Positions 43,653 through 52,780 of a DNA stretch of 64,000 nt are shown here, piece by piece. Origin of the DNA: Gemmata palustris (GTDB lineage: Bacteria > Planctomycetota > Planctomycetia > Gemmatales > Gemmataceae); assembly GCF_017939745.1 (NCBI RefSeq), contig NZ_JAGKQQ010000001.1:3410001-3474000 (forward strand). Reading direction: 5' to 3'. The first letter of the stretch is position 1. Every line of letters starts with the position of its first letter. The notes beneath the pieces are model-generated. The model was not told the DNA's origin, did no database searches, and saw only the letters and a list, made by a program, of their open reading frames with translations. The position numbers and the translations under genes were made by a program.

Positions 43653-45248
43653 ATGACACGGAACACCGAACGGAATCGCGTGGGGGTGATCGGCGGTGGG
43701 CTGGGTGGACTGGCCGCAGCGTGCGTGCTGGCCGCGCGCGGCTACGCGGTCACGCTGTTCGAGAAAAGCCCCTGGCTCGGTGGTAAGGCGGCCGTTCTGA
43801 ACGAAGCCGGGTTCCGCTTCGATATGGGTCCGACGATCCTCACCATCCCGTCGGTGCTGCGCCGCATCTTCCGCGAAGCCGACCGGCAGATGGAAGACTA
43901 CCTCGATCTGGTCCGCCTCGATCCGCAATGGCGGTGCTTCTTCACCGACGGCACGTCGCTCGACCTGATCGAAGACGTGGACGCGATGGCCGCGAAGCTC
44001 GACGCCTACGCGCCGGGCACCAACTCCGCGGACGGCTACCGTCGGTTCCACGCGCTCTCGGACCGGTTGCACCAGGTTTCCAACCGCCACTATTTTTGGA
44101 AGTCCATTGGCGGCGTCCGCGACATGATCGACTGGCGCGCCGGGTTCTCGGCGCAGTTGATGGGCGACGTGTTTAACATGCGGATGGGCCGATCGGTCGC
44201 GGGCACCGTGCGGAAGTTCGTGCCGGACCCGCGCGTCGCGCAGATGCTCGACCACTTCACGCAGTACGTCGGGTCGTGCCCCGAGTCGTCGCCCGCGGTG
44301 CTGTGCGGCATCGCGCACATGCAGACGACCGAGGGCATCTGGTACCCGAAGGGCGGAACGCGCGCGGTGCCCGAGGCGCTGGTACAACTCGGGGAAGAGT
44401 TGGGGGTCGAGTTCCGCACGGAAACCGGCATTCGGCGCGTGTTGACCGACGAGAACGGGACGCGCGTTTGTGGGGTGGAAACCGAGAGCGGCGAGGTGAT
44501 CGAACTCGCGGCCGTGGTCTCGAATGCGGACAGTGCGCGAACGCACCGCGAACTCCTTCCTGAAACTGCACCGCGCGCCGCAAAGCGCTTCGAGAAGCGC
44601 CGGACCTACGAGCCGGCGTGCTCCGGCGTCGTGCTCTATTTGGGGCTAAACAAGGCTTACGACCACCTGCTTCACCACGACTTCGTGTTCTCCGCGGACC
44701 CGCACCAGGAGTTCGATGACATCTACCGTCGAGGCGAACCGGCCGCGGACCCGACGTGCTACATCGCGTCCACGGCCCGCACCGAGCCCGAAACGGCCCC
44801 GCCCGGCGGCGACGCGCTGTACGTGCTGGTTCACACGCCGTACCTGCGCCCGCACCACGACTGGAAGCGGATGCTCCCGGAGTACCGCAACGTCATCATC
44901 AACAAGCTGAAGACGACCGGGCAAATGCCGGACATCGAAGACCGCATCGTCTACGAATCCGCGCTCACACCGCAGGACATCCACGACCGGTACCGCGTGC
45001 TGAACGGCGCGATTTACGGCCTCGCGAGTCACGGGAAGTGGAACGGCGCGTTCAAGCCCGCGAATCGCTCACCTGACGTGAAGGGATTGTACCTCGCAGG
45101 AGGCGCAGCACACCCCGGCCCCGGAATGCCGATGGTACTGATGTCCGGTTGGATCGCAGCCGATGTGCTCGACCAGGACGCCGTTGCACCAAAGGGAAGC
45201 CCGCAAACCGTCCCCCCAACGCAGCAACCCGAGCCGGCCCGGGTGTGA
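43653..45248 (+). CDS. second CrtN/CrtP-like carotenoid desaturase/oxidase
   Basis: A 531-residue FAD protein of the CrtI/CrtN superfamily. The FAD motif (VGVIGGGLGGLAAACVLAAR, VTLFEKSPWLGGKAAV) and the C-terminal LYLAGGAAHPGPGMPMVLMS are clear. It resembles the CrtP/CrtNb type (diapolycopene oxidase-like) that adds an oxygen group at the terminal methyl of a C30 carotenoid, but that assignment rests on context, not on diagnostic residues. Length and motif order match the upstream paralogue, with low similarity between the two, as expected for desaturase and oxidase pairs. The start follows ACGGGAAGCT. The acyltransferase gene starts one base after its stop. Confidence 0.82.
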   Translation: MTRNTERNRVGVIGGGLGGLAAACVLAARGYAVTLFEKSPWLGGKAAVLNEAGFRFDMGPTILTIPSVLRRIFREADRQMEDYLDLVRLDPQWRCFFTDGTSLDLIEDVDAMAAKLDAYAPGTNSADGYRRFHALSDRLHQVSNRHYFWKSIGGVRDMIDWRAGFSAQLMGDVFNMRMGRSVAGTVRKFVPDPRVAQMLDHFTQYVGSCPESSPAVLCGIAHMQTTEGIWYPKGGTRAVPEALVQLGEELGVEFRTETGIRRVLTDENGTRVCGVETESGEVIELAAVVSNADSARTHRELLPETAPRAAKRFEKRRTYEPACSGVVLYLGLNKAYDHLLHHDFVFSADPHQEFDDIYRRGEPAADPTCYIASTARTEPETAPPGGDALYVLVHTPYLRPHHDWKRMLPEYRNVIINKLKTTGQMPDIEDRIVYESALTPQDIHDRYRVLNGAIYGLASHGKWNGAFKPANRSPDVKGLYLAGGAAHPGPGMPMVLMSGWIAADVLDQDAVAPKGSPQTVPPTQQPEPARV

Positions 45249-45249
45249 C

Positions 45250-46077
45250 ATGCGTCGAGGGATCGCCGAACGCGGAGCGGACCTTCCCCACCGCTGGCCG
45301 TGGCTCATCCGTGGGTTCCGCCGGTACGCCTGCCGCTACGTGCGCAAGAACTTCCACGCGGTGCGCCTGTCGAAGTCTGGACACTCGCTGGAAGCCGGCG
45401 ACGCCCCGCTGCTCGTCGTGCTGAACCACCCCTCGTGGTGGGACCCGCTCATCGGGATCGTGCTGAGCCGCGCGTTTATCGACCGCGACCAGTTCGCGGC
45501 CATCGACGCCGTCGCGGTGCAGCAGTACCGGTTCTTCCAGCGCCTCGGGTTCGTGGGAGTGGATACCAAGTCGCTGCGCGGCGCCGTCGAGTTCCTCCGC
45601 GCAGGCGCTGCGATTCTCTCGCAGCCGCGTCGCGTGTTCTGGGTCACGGCCCAGGGCCGATTCACCGATGCACGCGAGCGCCCGCTCGGGTTGCAGTCGG
45701 GGGTTGGGCACCTCGCCGCGCGCTTGAACGCGGCCACCGTGCTCCCGATCGCGATCGAGTACGCCTTCTGGACCGAGCGCACGCCGGAGGCACTCGTGCG
45801 CGTCGGTGAGCCGCTCAAAGTCGCGGAGCACCCGGGCTTGAGCGGCAAAGAGTGGACCGCGCTTATTGAAACAGCACTCACGCACAATCTGGACGCTCTG
45901 AACGCCGAAACGATGCGACGCGACCCAGCCGCATTCACGGAGTTGCTCACAGGGGAAACCGGCGTGGGCGGCGTGTACGATTCGTGGCGCCGATTGAAGT
46001 CGTGGGCACGCGGACGGAAGTTCGACCCGGCACACGATCAATCCGCACGGGAAGCTCAACCGGGAGCAAAGTCGTGA
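45250..46077 (+). CDS. PlsC-like acyltransferase
   Basis: A 275-residue lysophospholipid-type acyltransferase. The HX4D motif is NHPSWWDPLIGI, catalytic His and Asp both present. The second PlsC motif (FPEGTRS) is replaced by WVTAQGRFTDARERPLGLQ, so the Glu and following residues differ. The third motif region is ATVLPIAIEYAFWTERTPEA. In staphyloxanthin-type clusters an acyltransferase adds a fatty acid to the sugar of a glycosylated carotenoid, and that role is inferred here from position. The start at 45250 follows one base after the stop of the upstream gene; an in-frame longer start would run into that gene. Overlaps the next gene by one base (TGATG). Confidence 0.82.
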   Translation: MRRGIAERGADLPHRWPWLIRGFRRYACRYVRKNFHAVRLSKSGHSLEAGDAPLLVVLNHPSWWDPLIGIVLSRAFIDRDQFAAIDAVAVQQYRFFQRLGFVGVDTKSLRGAVEFLRAGAAILSQPRRVFWVTAQGRFTDARERPLGLQSGVGHLAARLNAATVLPIAIEYAFWTERTPEALVRVGEPLKVAEHPGLSGKEWTALIETALTHNLDALNAETMRRDPAAFTELLTGETGVGGVYDSWRRLKSWARGRKFDPAHDQSAREAQPGAKS

Positions 46078-47288
46078 TGACGCTGCTCGCGCTCACGTGG
46101 GTCGGGCTCGTTTGCGCGGCGGTCCCCGCCCTGCTCTATTTGCAGAACGCATTCCTCTTCCGCGCGCCGCCCGTCATTGACAACACGGTGCCACTGACGC
46201 CGATCTCCATTCTCATTCCGGCCCGAAACGAAGAACTCGGGATCGAAGCCTGCGTGCGATCCGTGCTGGCGTCCCAATACATCGAACTCGAAGTGATCGT
46301 ACTCGATGACGCCAGCACCGATCGTACTGCCGAAATCGTTCGCGCGATCGCAACGACCGACGCGCGCGTGCGGGTCGAAGCCGCGCCGCCGCTCCTCGAC
46401 GGCTGGTCGGGCAAACAGCACGCCTGTTTCGTGCTCTCGAAGCTGGCGAGCTTCGACACGCTCACGTTTCTCGATGCCGATGTGCGGCTCAGCCCGGACG
46501 CACTCGCGCGAATGTCGCTGTTCCTTCGCGCGAACGGCGCGGATCTGGTCAGCGGGTTCCCCAAACAGGAAACCGGCACTCTCCTCGAAAAGCTGCTCAT
46601 CCCGCTCATCAACTGGCTGTTGCTGTGCTTCCTGCCACTGTGGGGGATGCGGCACTTCCGTTGGCCGGCGTTCGGCGCCGGGTGCGGGCAGTGGTTCATG
46701 ACGACCCGCGCGGCTTACGAAAAGGTTGGCGGACATGCGGCGGTGAAGACCTCGTTCCACGACGGGCTCACGTTGCCGCGTGCGTACCGTAAAGCAGGGT
46801 TCTGGACCGATGTGTGTGACGCGACCGATCTCGCCGCGTGCCGGATGTATCGTTCGGCCAGTGGGGTGTGGTTCGGGCTCGCGAAGAACGCTCGCGAGGG
46901 GATGGCCGCGACCGGGCAGATTGGGTTCTGGACCGTGGTGCTACTGTGTGGCCAAGTGCTGCCGGTGCTGCTGCTCGTCCTGGTGGTTGCGACCGCGGCG
47001 TGCGACGTTGAGTTCGGCTATGATCCACTCGGGCGTGCGATTGAACGTACCACACGGCCGTTCGTGTTGACACTGCTGGGTGCGGCGTGTCTGCTGTCCC
47101 TGCTACCGCGCCTGCACACTGCCGTGCGGTTCCGGCAATCGTGGCTCGGATGGCTCATCCACCCCGTTGCCATCGTGTTGCTGCTCGCGGTTCAGTGGTA
47201 CGCCGTCTTCCGCGCGCTGGCCGGCAAGCCGGTCGCGTGGAAGGGCCGCACGCACCCGGCGAACTTAACTTCACGCGAGGCGAAGTAA
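46077..47288 (+). CDS. family 2 glycosyltransferase, membrane-associated
   Basis: A 403-residue GT2 glycosyltransferase. The A-fold has ISILIPARNEELGIEACVRS, VIVLDDASTDRTAEIVRAI and the DXD motif in TFLDADVRLSP; acceptor-side residues include GGHAAVKTSFHDGLTLPRAY and the start of the C-terminal membrane part. An N-terminal helix (LLALTWVGLVCAAVPALLYL) and at least three C-terminal helices (TVVLLCGQVLPVLLLVLVVA, VLTLLGAACLLSLLPRL, PVAIVLLLAVQWYAVFRAL) anchor it. It fits the CrtQ-type carotenoid glycosyltransferase, an inference from the cluster. The ATG at 46077 overlaps the stop of the acyltransferase gene by one base. Four bases separate it from the SDR gene. Confidence 0.85.
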   Translation: MTLLALTWVGLVCAAVPALLYLQNAFLFRAPPVIDNTVPLTPISILIPARNEELGIEACVRSVLASQYIELEVIVLDDASTDRTAEIVRAIATTDARVRVEAAPPLLDGWSGKQHACFVLSKLASFDTLTFLDADVRLSPDALARMSLFLRANGADLVSGFPKQETGTLLEKLLIPLINWLLLCFLPLWGMRHFRWPAFGAGCGQWFMTTRAAYEKVGGHAAVKTSFHDGLTLPRAYRKAGFWTDVCDATDLAACRMYRSASGVWFGLAKNAREGMAATGQIGFWTVVLLCGQVLPVLLLVLVVATAACDVEFGYDPLGRAIERTTRPFVLTLLGAACLLSLLPRLHTAVRFRQSWLGWLIHPVAIVLLLAVQWYAVFRALAGKPVAWKGRTHPANLTSREAK

Positions 47289-47292
47289 CACC

Positions 47293-48051
47293 ATGTCCGA
47301 CGCTCCCGCTTACGTCATCGTCGGCGCGTCCGGCGGAATCGGGTCCGATCTGTGCCGGCGGCTCGTGTCGCGCGGGCCGTGTAAAATCGTACTCGCCGCC
47401 CGCGATCCCAATAAGTTGGAACGCCTGGCGGACGAACTTCGCGCGATCAACGGGGACGCGGAAATCGTCACCCGCGTCACGGACGCGACCGATTCCGGCG
47501 CCGTCGATGCCCTCTTTGCCGCCGCGTCGGCCACTTTCGGCACGATCCACGGCGTAACGAACCTCTGCGGGTCGATCCTGCTGAAGCCGGCCCACCTGAC
47601 ATCAGACAAGGAGTTCGGCGACACGCTCGCGGTGAACCTCCTCACGGCGTTTCACGTCTTGCGCGCCGCAGCGAAAGCGCTGACGGGCGGCGGGTCGGTG
47701 GTCCTGATGTCCACCGTCGCTACGAAGATCGGCCTGGCGAACCACGAAGCCATCGCCGCAGCGAAGGGCGGGATCAACGGGCTGGTAATCTCCGCCGCGG
47801 CGACCTACGCGGCCCGCAACATTCGCGTGAACGCGGTCGCCCCGGGGCTGGTTCGCACGCCACTCGCGGAGCGGCTGACATCGAGCGAAGCCACCCTGAA
47901 AGCGTCCACCGCGATGCACCCCCTGGGTCGAATCGGCGAACCCGGCGACGTGGCTTCCGTGCTGGCGTGGCTGCTCGACCCGGCAACGACATGGGTTACC
48001 GGTCAGGTGCTCAGTGTCGACGGCGGCCTGTCGAGCGTTCGCGCGAAGTGA
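47293..48051 (+). CDS. SDR-family oxidoreductase with atypical active site
   Basis: A 252-residue short-chain dehydrogenase. The cofactor motif is VIVGASGGIGSDLCRRL, then LAARDPNKLERL and VNLLTAFHVLRAA. The catalytic Ser is present (VVLMSTVATKIG), but at the Tyr of YXXXK the sequence reads NHEAIAAAKGGINGL, with Ile in place of Tyr, while Lys is kept. I recall SDR paralogues with this NHEAIAAAK arrangement, so it may be a conserved variant rather than a mutation. The C-terminal segment VRTPLAERLTSS and VDGGLSSVRAK is ordinary. Placed four bases after the glycosyltransferase gene, it may finish the pigment pathway, but catalytic activity is uncertain. Confidence 0.8.
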   Translation: MSDAPAYVIVGASGGIGSDLCRRLVSRGPCKIVLAARDPNKLERLADELRAINGDAEIVTRVTDATDSGAVDALFAAASATFGTIHGVTNLCGSILLKPAHLTSDKEFGDTLAVNLLTAFHVLRAAAKALTGGGSVVLMSTVATKIGLANHEAIAAAKGGINGLVISAAATYAARNIRVNAVAPGLVRTPLAERLTSSEATLKASTAMHPLGRIGEPGDVASVLAWLLDPATTWVTGQVLSVDGGLSSVRAK

Positions 48052-48067
48052 GCCCTCGTCCCGCGCG

Positions 48068-50008
48068 TCACACGTCGAGATCTTCGGCGACGGTCTGCTC
48101 CGCCTTCTCCATGATGAAATCGTACCGGTAGCCCGCGTCCTTACCGAGCAGTTCCACGAACACACGGTCCACATCCAGGGCGTTCTCGATCTTCACCTTC
48201 AGAAGCGTCCGCGTCTTCCGATCGAGAGTCGTGCTGGCGAGGTCTTTCGCGTCCATTTCGCCCAATCCCTTGAACCGCGTCACCTCGAACTTGCGGTTGG
48301 CTTTCTGCAGTTTCTCGACCAGTTCTTCCTTCGCGTTATCGTCCTGAACCCAGTGAATTTCCTTCCCGACATTTACCCGGTACAGCGGCGGCTGCCCGAT
48401 GAAAACGTGCTCCTGCTCGATCAGTTTCCGCATGTGGCGGAAGAAGAAATCGAGCATCAGCGTGCTGATGTGGCACCCGTCGGCGTCGGCGTCCATGAGC
48501 AGGATGATTTTGCCGTAGCGGAGGCCGTCGATGTTGAACTTCTCGCCCGCCCCGGTGCCGATCGCGGTCACGAGATCGGAAATCTCCTGGTTCCCGAGCG
48601 CCTTCGAGGTCACCAGGTCCTCACAGTTCAGGATCTTCCCGCGGAGCGGCAGAACGGCCTGCGTGTCGTTGTTGCGCCCCTGCTTCGCCGATCCGCCGGC
48701 CGAATCGCCCTCGACGATAAACAGTTCGGTCTTGTCGCGGTCGGTCGATTTGCAGTCCGCGAGTTTCCCGGGAAGGCTCAGGCGCTTACTGCCGGGCGTC
48801 TTGCGCTTCACCTCTTCCTTCGCGGCGCGCGACGCATCGCGCATGCGCGCCGCGATCACGATGCGGGCGACGATCGAGTCGGCCGCGGTCTTGTTGTTGT
48901 TCAACCACGCTTCGAGCGCCGGGCGCACGAAGTTGTCGACGGTGCTTTCGATCTCCGGGTTGTTGAGTTTCTGCTTCGTCTGGCCCTCGAACTGCGGTTC
49001 CCGGACGAACACCGAGAGCACCGCGACCACGCCCTCGCGGATGTCGTCGGCCGTGATCTTCAGCCCCTTCACCTTCACGTCGTGCGTTTCGATGTAGCCG
49101 TTGATCGCTTTGCGGAGCGCACTCTTCAGACCGTTCTCGTGGGTACCGCCGCTGGGCGTGCGAATGCCGTTCGCGTAGGAGCGGTACGTTTCTTCGGTCG
49201 ATTCGGTCCACTGGAGCGCGACCTCGACCCGGTCGCCGGTTTCGCGCGCGGCCGAGAAACCGGCTTCGGTTACCGACGGTTTCTGCCCGTCCGTCACGAG
49301 TTTCGTGAGGAACGCGGGCAACCCGCCGGGGTTCGCGAGTTCGAGCGTCTCACCGCTCACCTCGTTCTTGTACGTGATCTTCAACCCGCTGTGGACGAAC
49401 GACGTGTCTTCCAGGCGCGCCTTGATGGTGTCCGGGTCGAAGCGCACCGTCTTGAAGATGGTGTCGTCCGGCTCGAAATAAATGCTCGTGCCGTGCCCGC
49501 GGAACGGCCCGACCTTTTCCAGTTTCGCGAGCGGCGTGCCCTTCGCGTACTCCTGGCGGTACTCGAACCCGTCGCGCCGCACGGTGGCGACGAGCTTTTT
49601 CGAGAGCGCGTTCACGACCGACGCGCCGACGCCGTGCAACCCACCGGAGTTGATGTACCCGCTGTCGGACTCGCCGAACTTGCCGCCCGCGTGCAGCACC
49701 GTCAACACGAGTTCCAGCCCGGTCTTCTTGTGCTTCGGGTGCGTATCCACCGGGATGCCGCGGCCGTTGTCGGTAACGGTGATCGCGTGCCCGGACTTGT
49801 GAAGCGTGAGCGTGATGTGGTCCGCGAACCCGTTGATGTACTCGTCCACGGCGTTGTCGAGGATTTCCCACGCGAGGTGGTGCAGCCCCTTCCCGTCGAC
49901 GCCGCCGATGTACATCGCGGGGCGCTTGCGGACCGGCTCCAGCCCTTCGAGCACCTGAATGGATTCGGCCGTGGTGTACGCCGACCGGCCAACGGTAAGT
50001 GCGCTCAT
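48068..50008 (-). CDS. parE: type II topoisomerase ATPase subunit (ParE/GyrB-like)
   Basis: A 646-residue ATPase and TOPRIM subunit. The GHKL motifs are EILDNAVDEYINGF (N box), VTDNGRGIPVDTHPKHKKTG, GLHGVGASVVNAL, and the transducer QTKQKLNNPEIES. The TOPRIM domain has EGDSAGGSAKQGRNNDTQAV with PLRGKILN, and the metal site LLMDADADGCHISTLMLDFF. Length (646) fits ParE and short GyrB. It is paired with the ParC-like gene 117 bases upstream, so topoisomerase IV is likely; a second, housekeeping gyrase is expected elsewhere. The ATG at 50006-50008 precedes MSALTVGRSAYTTAESIQVL. Confidence 0.9.
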   Translation of the reverse strand: MSALTVGRSAYTTAESIQVLEGLEPVRKRPAMYIGGVDGKGLHHLAWEILDNAVDEYINGFADHITLTLHKSGHAITVTDNGRGIPVDTHPKHKKTGLELVLTVLHAGGKFGESDSGYINSGGLHGVGASVVNALSKKLVATVRRDGFEYRQEYAKGTPLAKLEKVGPFRGHGTSIYFEPDDTIFKTVRFDPDTIKARLEDTSFVHSGLKITYKNEVSGETLELANPGGLPAFLTKLVTDGQKPSVTEAGFSAARETGDRVEVALQWTESTEETYRSYANGIRTPSGGTHENGLKSALRKAINGYIETHDVKVKGLKITADDIREGVVAVLSVFVREPQFEGQTKQKLNNPEIESTVDNFVRPALEAWLNNNKTAADSIVARIVIAARMRDASRAAKEEVKRKTPGSKRLSLPGKLADCKSTDRDKTELFIVEGDSAGGSAKQGRNNDTQAVLPLRGKILNCEDLVTSKALGNQEISDLVTAIGTGAGEKFNIDGLRYGKIILLMDADADGCHISTLMLDFFFRHMRKLIEQEHVFIGQPPLYRVNVGKEIHWVQDDNAKEELVEKLQKANRKFEVTRFKGLGEMDAKDLASTTLDRKTRTLLKVKIENALDVDRVFVELLGKDAGYRYDFIMEKAEQTVAEDLDV

Positions 50009-50125
50009 TGTGATTCGATCCCCACTCTGTCTGTTGCGTGTCCCGGTGAGTGGGCGCGGCCCACTATATTACGCAGCGGGCACGACCCGCCGGATGAATT
50101 CACCCCGATCCGATTTCGTTTCGTC

Positions 50126-52459
50126 CTAGGACTTCTTGCCCTCGACCGCGTCCCAGTCGGCCAACTCAATTGGTGGCGGGGTTACGCGCGCGAACTTGGT
50201 CCGCAGACCGGGCTTCTCGCCCTTCGCCCCGCGCTTCCGGACCTTGATCGCCCCCGGGCCGAAGTCCTGGCTCTTCCCGTTCTCGGTCTCGACGACGAGC
50301 TTATCGAACCGGCCGCCGACCAACACGCCGCCCAAGCAGTCGTCCTTCGGGTCCAGTTCGATCCCGATCACGCCCTTGCCCGCGCCGGAGAGGATCGAAA
50401 CTTGGTCCAGCGGGAAGTGCGTCACGTACCCGCCGGCGGTCGCGAGCATCAAACTCTCTTCCGCGCCGGCGAGCCGCACCATCACCACCTTATCACCGGC
50501 TTCGAGTTTCACGAAGCGCCGACCGACCTTCGTGGACTCCGTGCGGAACGTGGTCAGCGGGAGCCGCAGCACGAACCCGTTGCGCGTGCAGACGACCAGG
50601 AACGGGCCGCCGGGGGTGTCGCCCTTGGGCGCCGCGTCCGCGGGCGTGAAGCGCGGGTCGGTGGTCACCGCGGCCACCACTTTCACGCCGTCGCTGAGCT
50701 TGAAGAACTTGGTGATCGGCTCGCCGTACCCCGCGGTCGCGGGCACCTCGTTGATCCGCATCGAGTACGCGGCGCCGTCGTCCGCGAAGAACGCGACGTG
50801 ATCGAGCGTGCTCCCGGGGATGACCGCGACGACCTCGTCGCCCTCCTCGACGCGCGTGCTCTCGACCGCGGCCAACCGGCCGACGCGCTTGATGCGCCCG
50901 TTGCGCGTGAGCACGACGTTGGTATTCTCGCGCACGATGTACGCTTCTTCGTCGAACGTGAGCACGTCCTCGTCGGACGCCATCCGCGTCTTCCGGCGCT
51001 CGGGGAACTTTTCGATCAGCGCTTCCAACTCGCCCCGAATGACGCCCCACAGTTTCTTTTCCGACGCGAGGATGATTTCGATCTCCTTCGCCTGCTTCTT
51101 TTTCTCCGCGAGTTCGTCCAGGATCTTCTGGATCTCCATCTGCGCGATCTTGTAGAGCTGCGAGTCCAGGATCGCGGTCACCTGCTCGTCGTCGAGCTTG
51201 AACGCCGCTTTCAGTTTCTCGGCGGCGTCCGACTTGCCGCTCGATTCGCGGATGATCTTGATCGCGCGGTCGAGCGCGTTGAAGATGATCGCGAACCCTT
51301 CGAGAATGTGAATCCGCTTGCGGAGCTGCCGCAACTGGTACTCGAACCGCCGGCGCACGGTCGCGAGCCGGAAGTCGAGGAAGTGCTTCAACAGTTCCCG
51401 GAGGCTCAAACCGTCCTTCGGCACCATCCGCGTGCCGTCCGAGTTGGGCACGAGCGCGGTCATGTTGTACGAGAACGACTTCTGCAACTCGGTGTGCTTG
51501 TACAGGTACGCCATCACCAGGTTGGGATCGGTGCCGGCCTTCACTTCCAGTACGAGCCGCAACCCGTCCTTCTCGTTGGACTCGTTCGCCTGCCCCGTCA
51601 GTTGCGGCAACTTGCGCTGATCGATGATCGAGCCGATGGTGTTTTCCAGGTCGCCCTTGTTCACGCCGTAGGGGATGGACGTGACGACGATCTGCGACTT
51701 GCCCCGCTCGTACTCCTCTTCCTTCCACTCGGCCTGGACCTTGATCGTGCCCGTGCCTTCTTCGTAGATCTTGCGCAGGGCGGCGCGGTCCGCGAGGATC
51801 TTGCCGCCGAGCGGGAAGTCCGGCCCCTTGATCTTGTCGAGCAGGTTCGCGACGCTCGCGTCCGGGTTGTCGATCAGGAGCACGCACCCGCGGAGCACTT
51901 CGCCGAGGTTGTGCGGCGGGATCTGCGTCGCCATGCCCACCGCGATGCCCGCGGTGCCGTTCACCAGCAGGTTCGGGAACTGCGCGGGGAGCACGCTCGG
52001 TTCCTGGCGGGTGCCGTCGTAGCTCGGGTTGAAATCGACCGTTTGCTGCCCGAGTTCGTCGAGCAGCATCTCGGCGTGCCGCGTGAGCTTCGCTTCCGTG
52101 TACCGGTACGCCGCGGGCGGGTCGCCGTCGACCGAGCCGAAGTTCCCCTGCCCGAACACGAGCGGCACCCGCAGCACCCAGCTCTGCGACATGCGGACGA
52201 GCGCCTCGTAGAGCGCGCCGTCGCCGTGCGGGTGGTAGTTGCCCATCACCTCGCCGACGATCTTGGCGCACTTCAGCGCCTTGCGATCGAAACTCAGGTT
52301 CAGGTCGTTCGACATCGCATAGAGGATGCGGCGCTGAACGGGTTTGAGGCCGTCGCGCACGTCCGGCAGCGCGCGCCCGCTCACCACGGACATCGCGTAG
52401 GTGAGGAACCGGGTCCGCACTTCACTCGCAATGGAAACAGTTTCGATCGACTCGGCCAT
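50126..52459 (-). CDS. parC: type II topoisomerase cleavage subunit (ParC/GyrA-like)
   Basis: A 777-residue DNA-cleaving subunit. The winged-helix domain includes SGRALPDVRDGLKPVQRRIL and GNYHPHGDGALYEALVRMSQ; the catalytic Tyr is in DPPAAYRYTEAKL. The tower and coiled coil lie in the middle (LTGQANESNEKDGLRLVLEV, YQLRQLRKRIHILEGFAII). The C-terminal beta-pinwheel is present (TRNGRIKRVGRLAAVESTRV onward), but no GyrA-box (QRRGGKG) was seen, which favours ParC-like decatenation over gyrase supercoiling. The ATG at 52457-52459 has CGGAGAG eight bases upstream; an upstream TTG was not chosen. A divergent copy of a palindromic repeat is in the leader. Confidence 0.9.
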   Translation of the reverse strand: MAESIETVSIASEVRTRFLTYAMSVVSGRALPDVRDGLKPVQRRILYAMSNDLNLSFDRKALKCAKIVGEVMGNYHPHGDGALYEALVRMSQSWVLRVPLVFGQGNFGSVDGDPPAAYRYTEAKLTRHAEMLLDELGQQTVDFNPSYDGTRQEPSVLPAQFPNLLVNGTAGIAVGMATQIPPHNLGEVLRGCVLLIDNPDASVANLLDKIKGPDFPLGGKILADRAALRKIYEEGTGTIKVQAEWKEEEYERGKSQIVVTSIPYGVNKGDLENTIGSIIDQRKLPQLTGQANESNEKDGLRLVLEVKAGTDPNLVMAYLYKHTELQKSFSYNMTALVPNSDGTRMVPKDGLSLRELLKHFLDFRLATVRRRFEYQLRQLRKRIHILEGFAIIFNALDRAIKIIRESSGKSDAAEKLKAAFKLDDEQVTAILDSQLYKIAQMEIQKILDELAEKKKQAKEIEIILASEKKLWGVIRGELEALIEKFPERRKTRMASDEDVLTFDEEAYIVRENTNVVLTRNGRIKRVGRLAAVESTRVEEGDEVVAVIPGSTLDHVAFFADDGAAYSMRINEVPATAGYGEPITKFFKLSDGVKVVAAVTTDPRFTPADAAPKGDTPGGPFLVVCTRNGFVLRLPLTTFRTESTKVGRRFVKLEAGDKVVMVRLAGAEESLMLATAGGYVTHFPLDQVSILSGAGKGVIGIELDPKDDCLGGVLVGGRFDKLVVETENGKSQDFGPGAIKVRKRGAKGEKPGLRTKFARVTPPPIELADWDAVEGKKS

Positions 52460-52780
52460 AGCGCTCTCCGAGACCTCTCCCAACGCCCTCCTTCAAAATA
52501 GGAGGCTAAAACGGAAACTCGTTTGGGGATTGGCCTTCTGGTCCTGCTCCCCTTCTTTTTAGGAGAAGGGAATGGGGGTTGGGTCGGCTCTTCAATCAAA
52601 CTGAACGCCCGACCACTTTAACACAATATACCCGATCCGGCAAAAAGCGGAAGGTTGGAAGGTTCCCCGGAAGCGCGAACAACCCCCGCGGGTGCGAGGG
52701 TTGAAAGGGGGCGCCTGGTGTAGCGGTCGCGGCGCACGTGGGGCTTGGCGAATTGTGCGCGGTTACGGTCGGGGAGAGGG
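52460..52780. other. 321-base interval before the PhnD-like gene
   Basis: The interval holds the repeat at 52473-52588 and the promoter of the ParC-like gene. No gene was identified in 52589-52780; it contains a GCGAACAACCCCCGCGGGTG stretch but nothing coding. Confidence 0.55.
52473..52588. repeat. divergent copy of the CCCTCC...GGGTTGGG palindromic repeat in the ParC-like leader
   Basis: CCTCTCCCAACGCCCTCCTT ... AGGAGGC and CTCCCCTTCTTTTTAGGAGA ... GGGGGTTGGGT match the order of blocks in the 13811-13894 repeat, with a short stem TCCCCTTC/GAAGGG. It begins 14 bases upstream of the ParC-like start codon. Confidence 0.6.

Noticed and set aside
48014..52501. 1495-codon plus-strand open frame opposite the topoisomerase genes
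   Set aside because: It is a mirror of the minus-strand ParE- and ParC-like genes, with no recognisable motifs.
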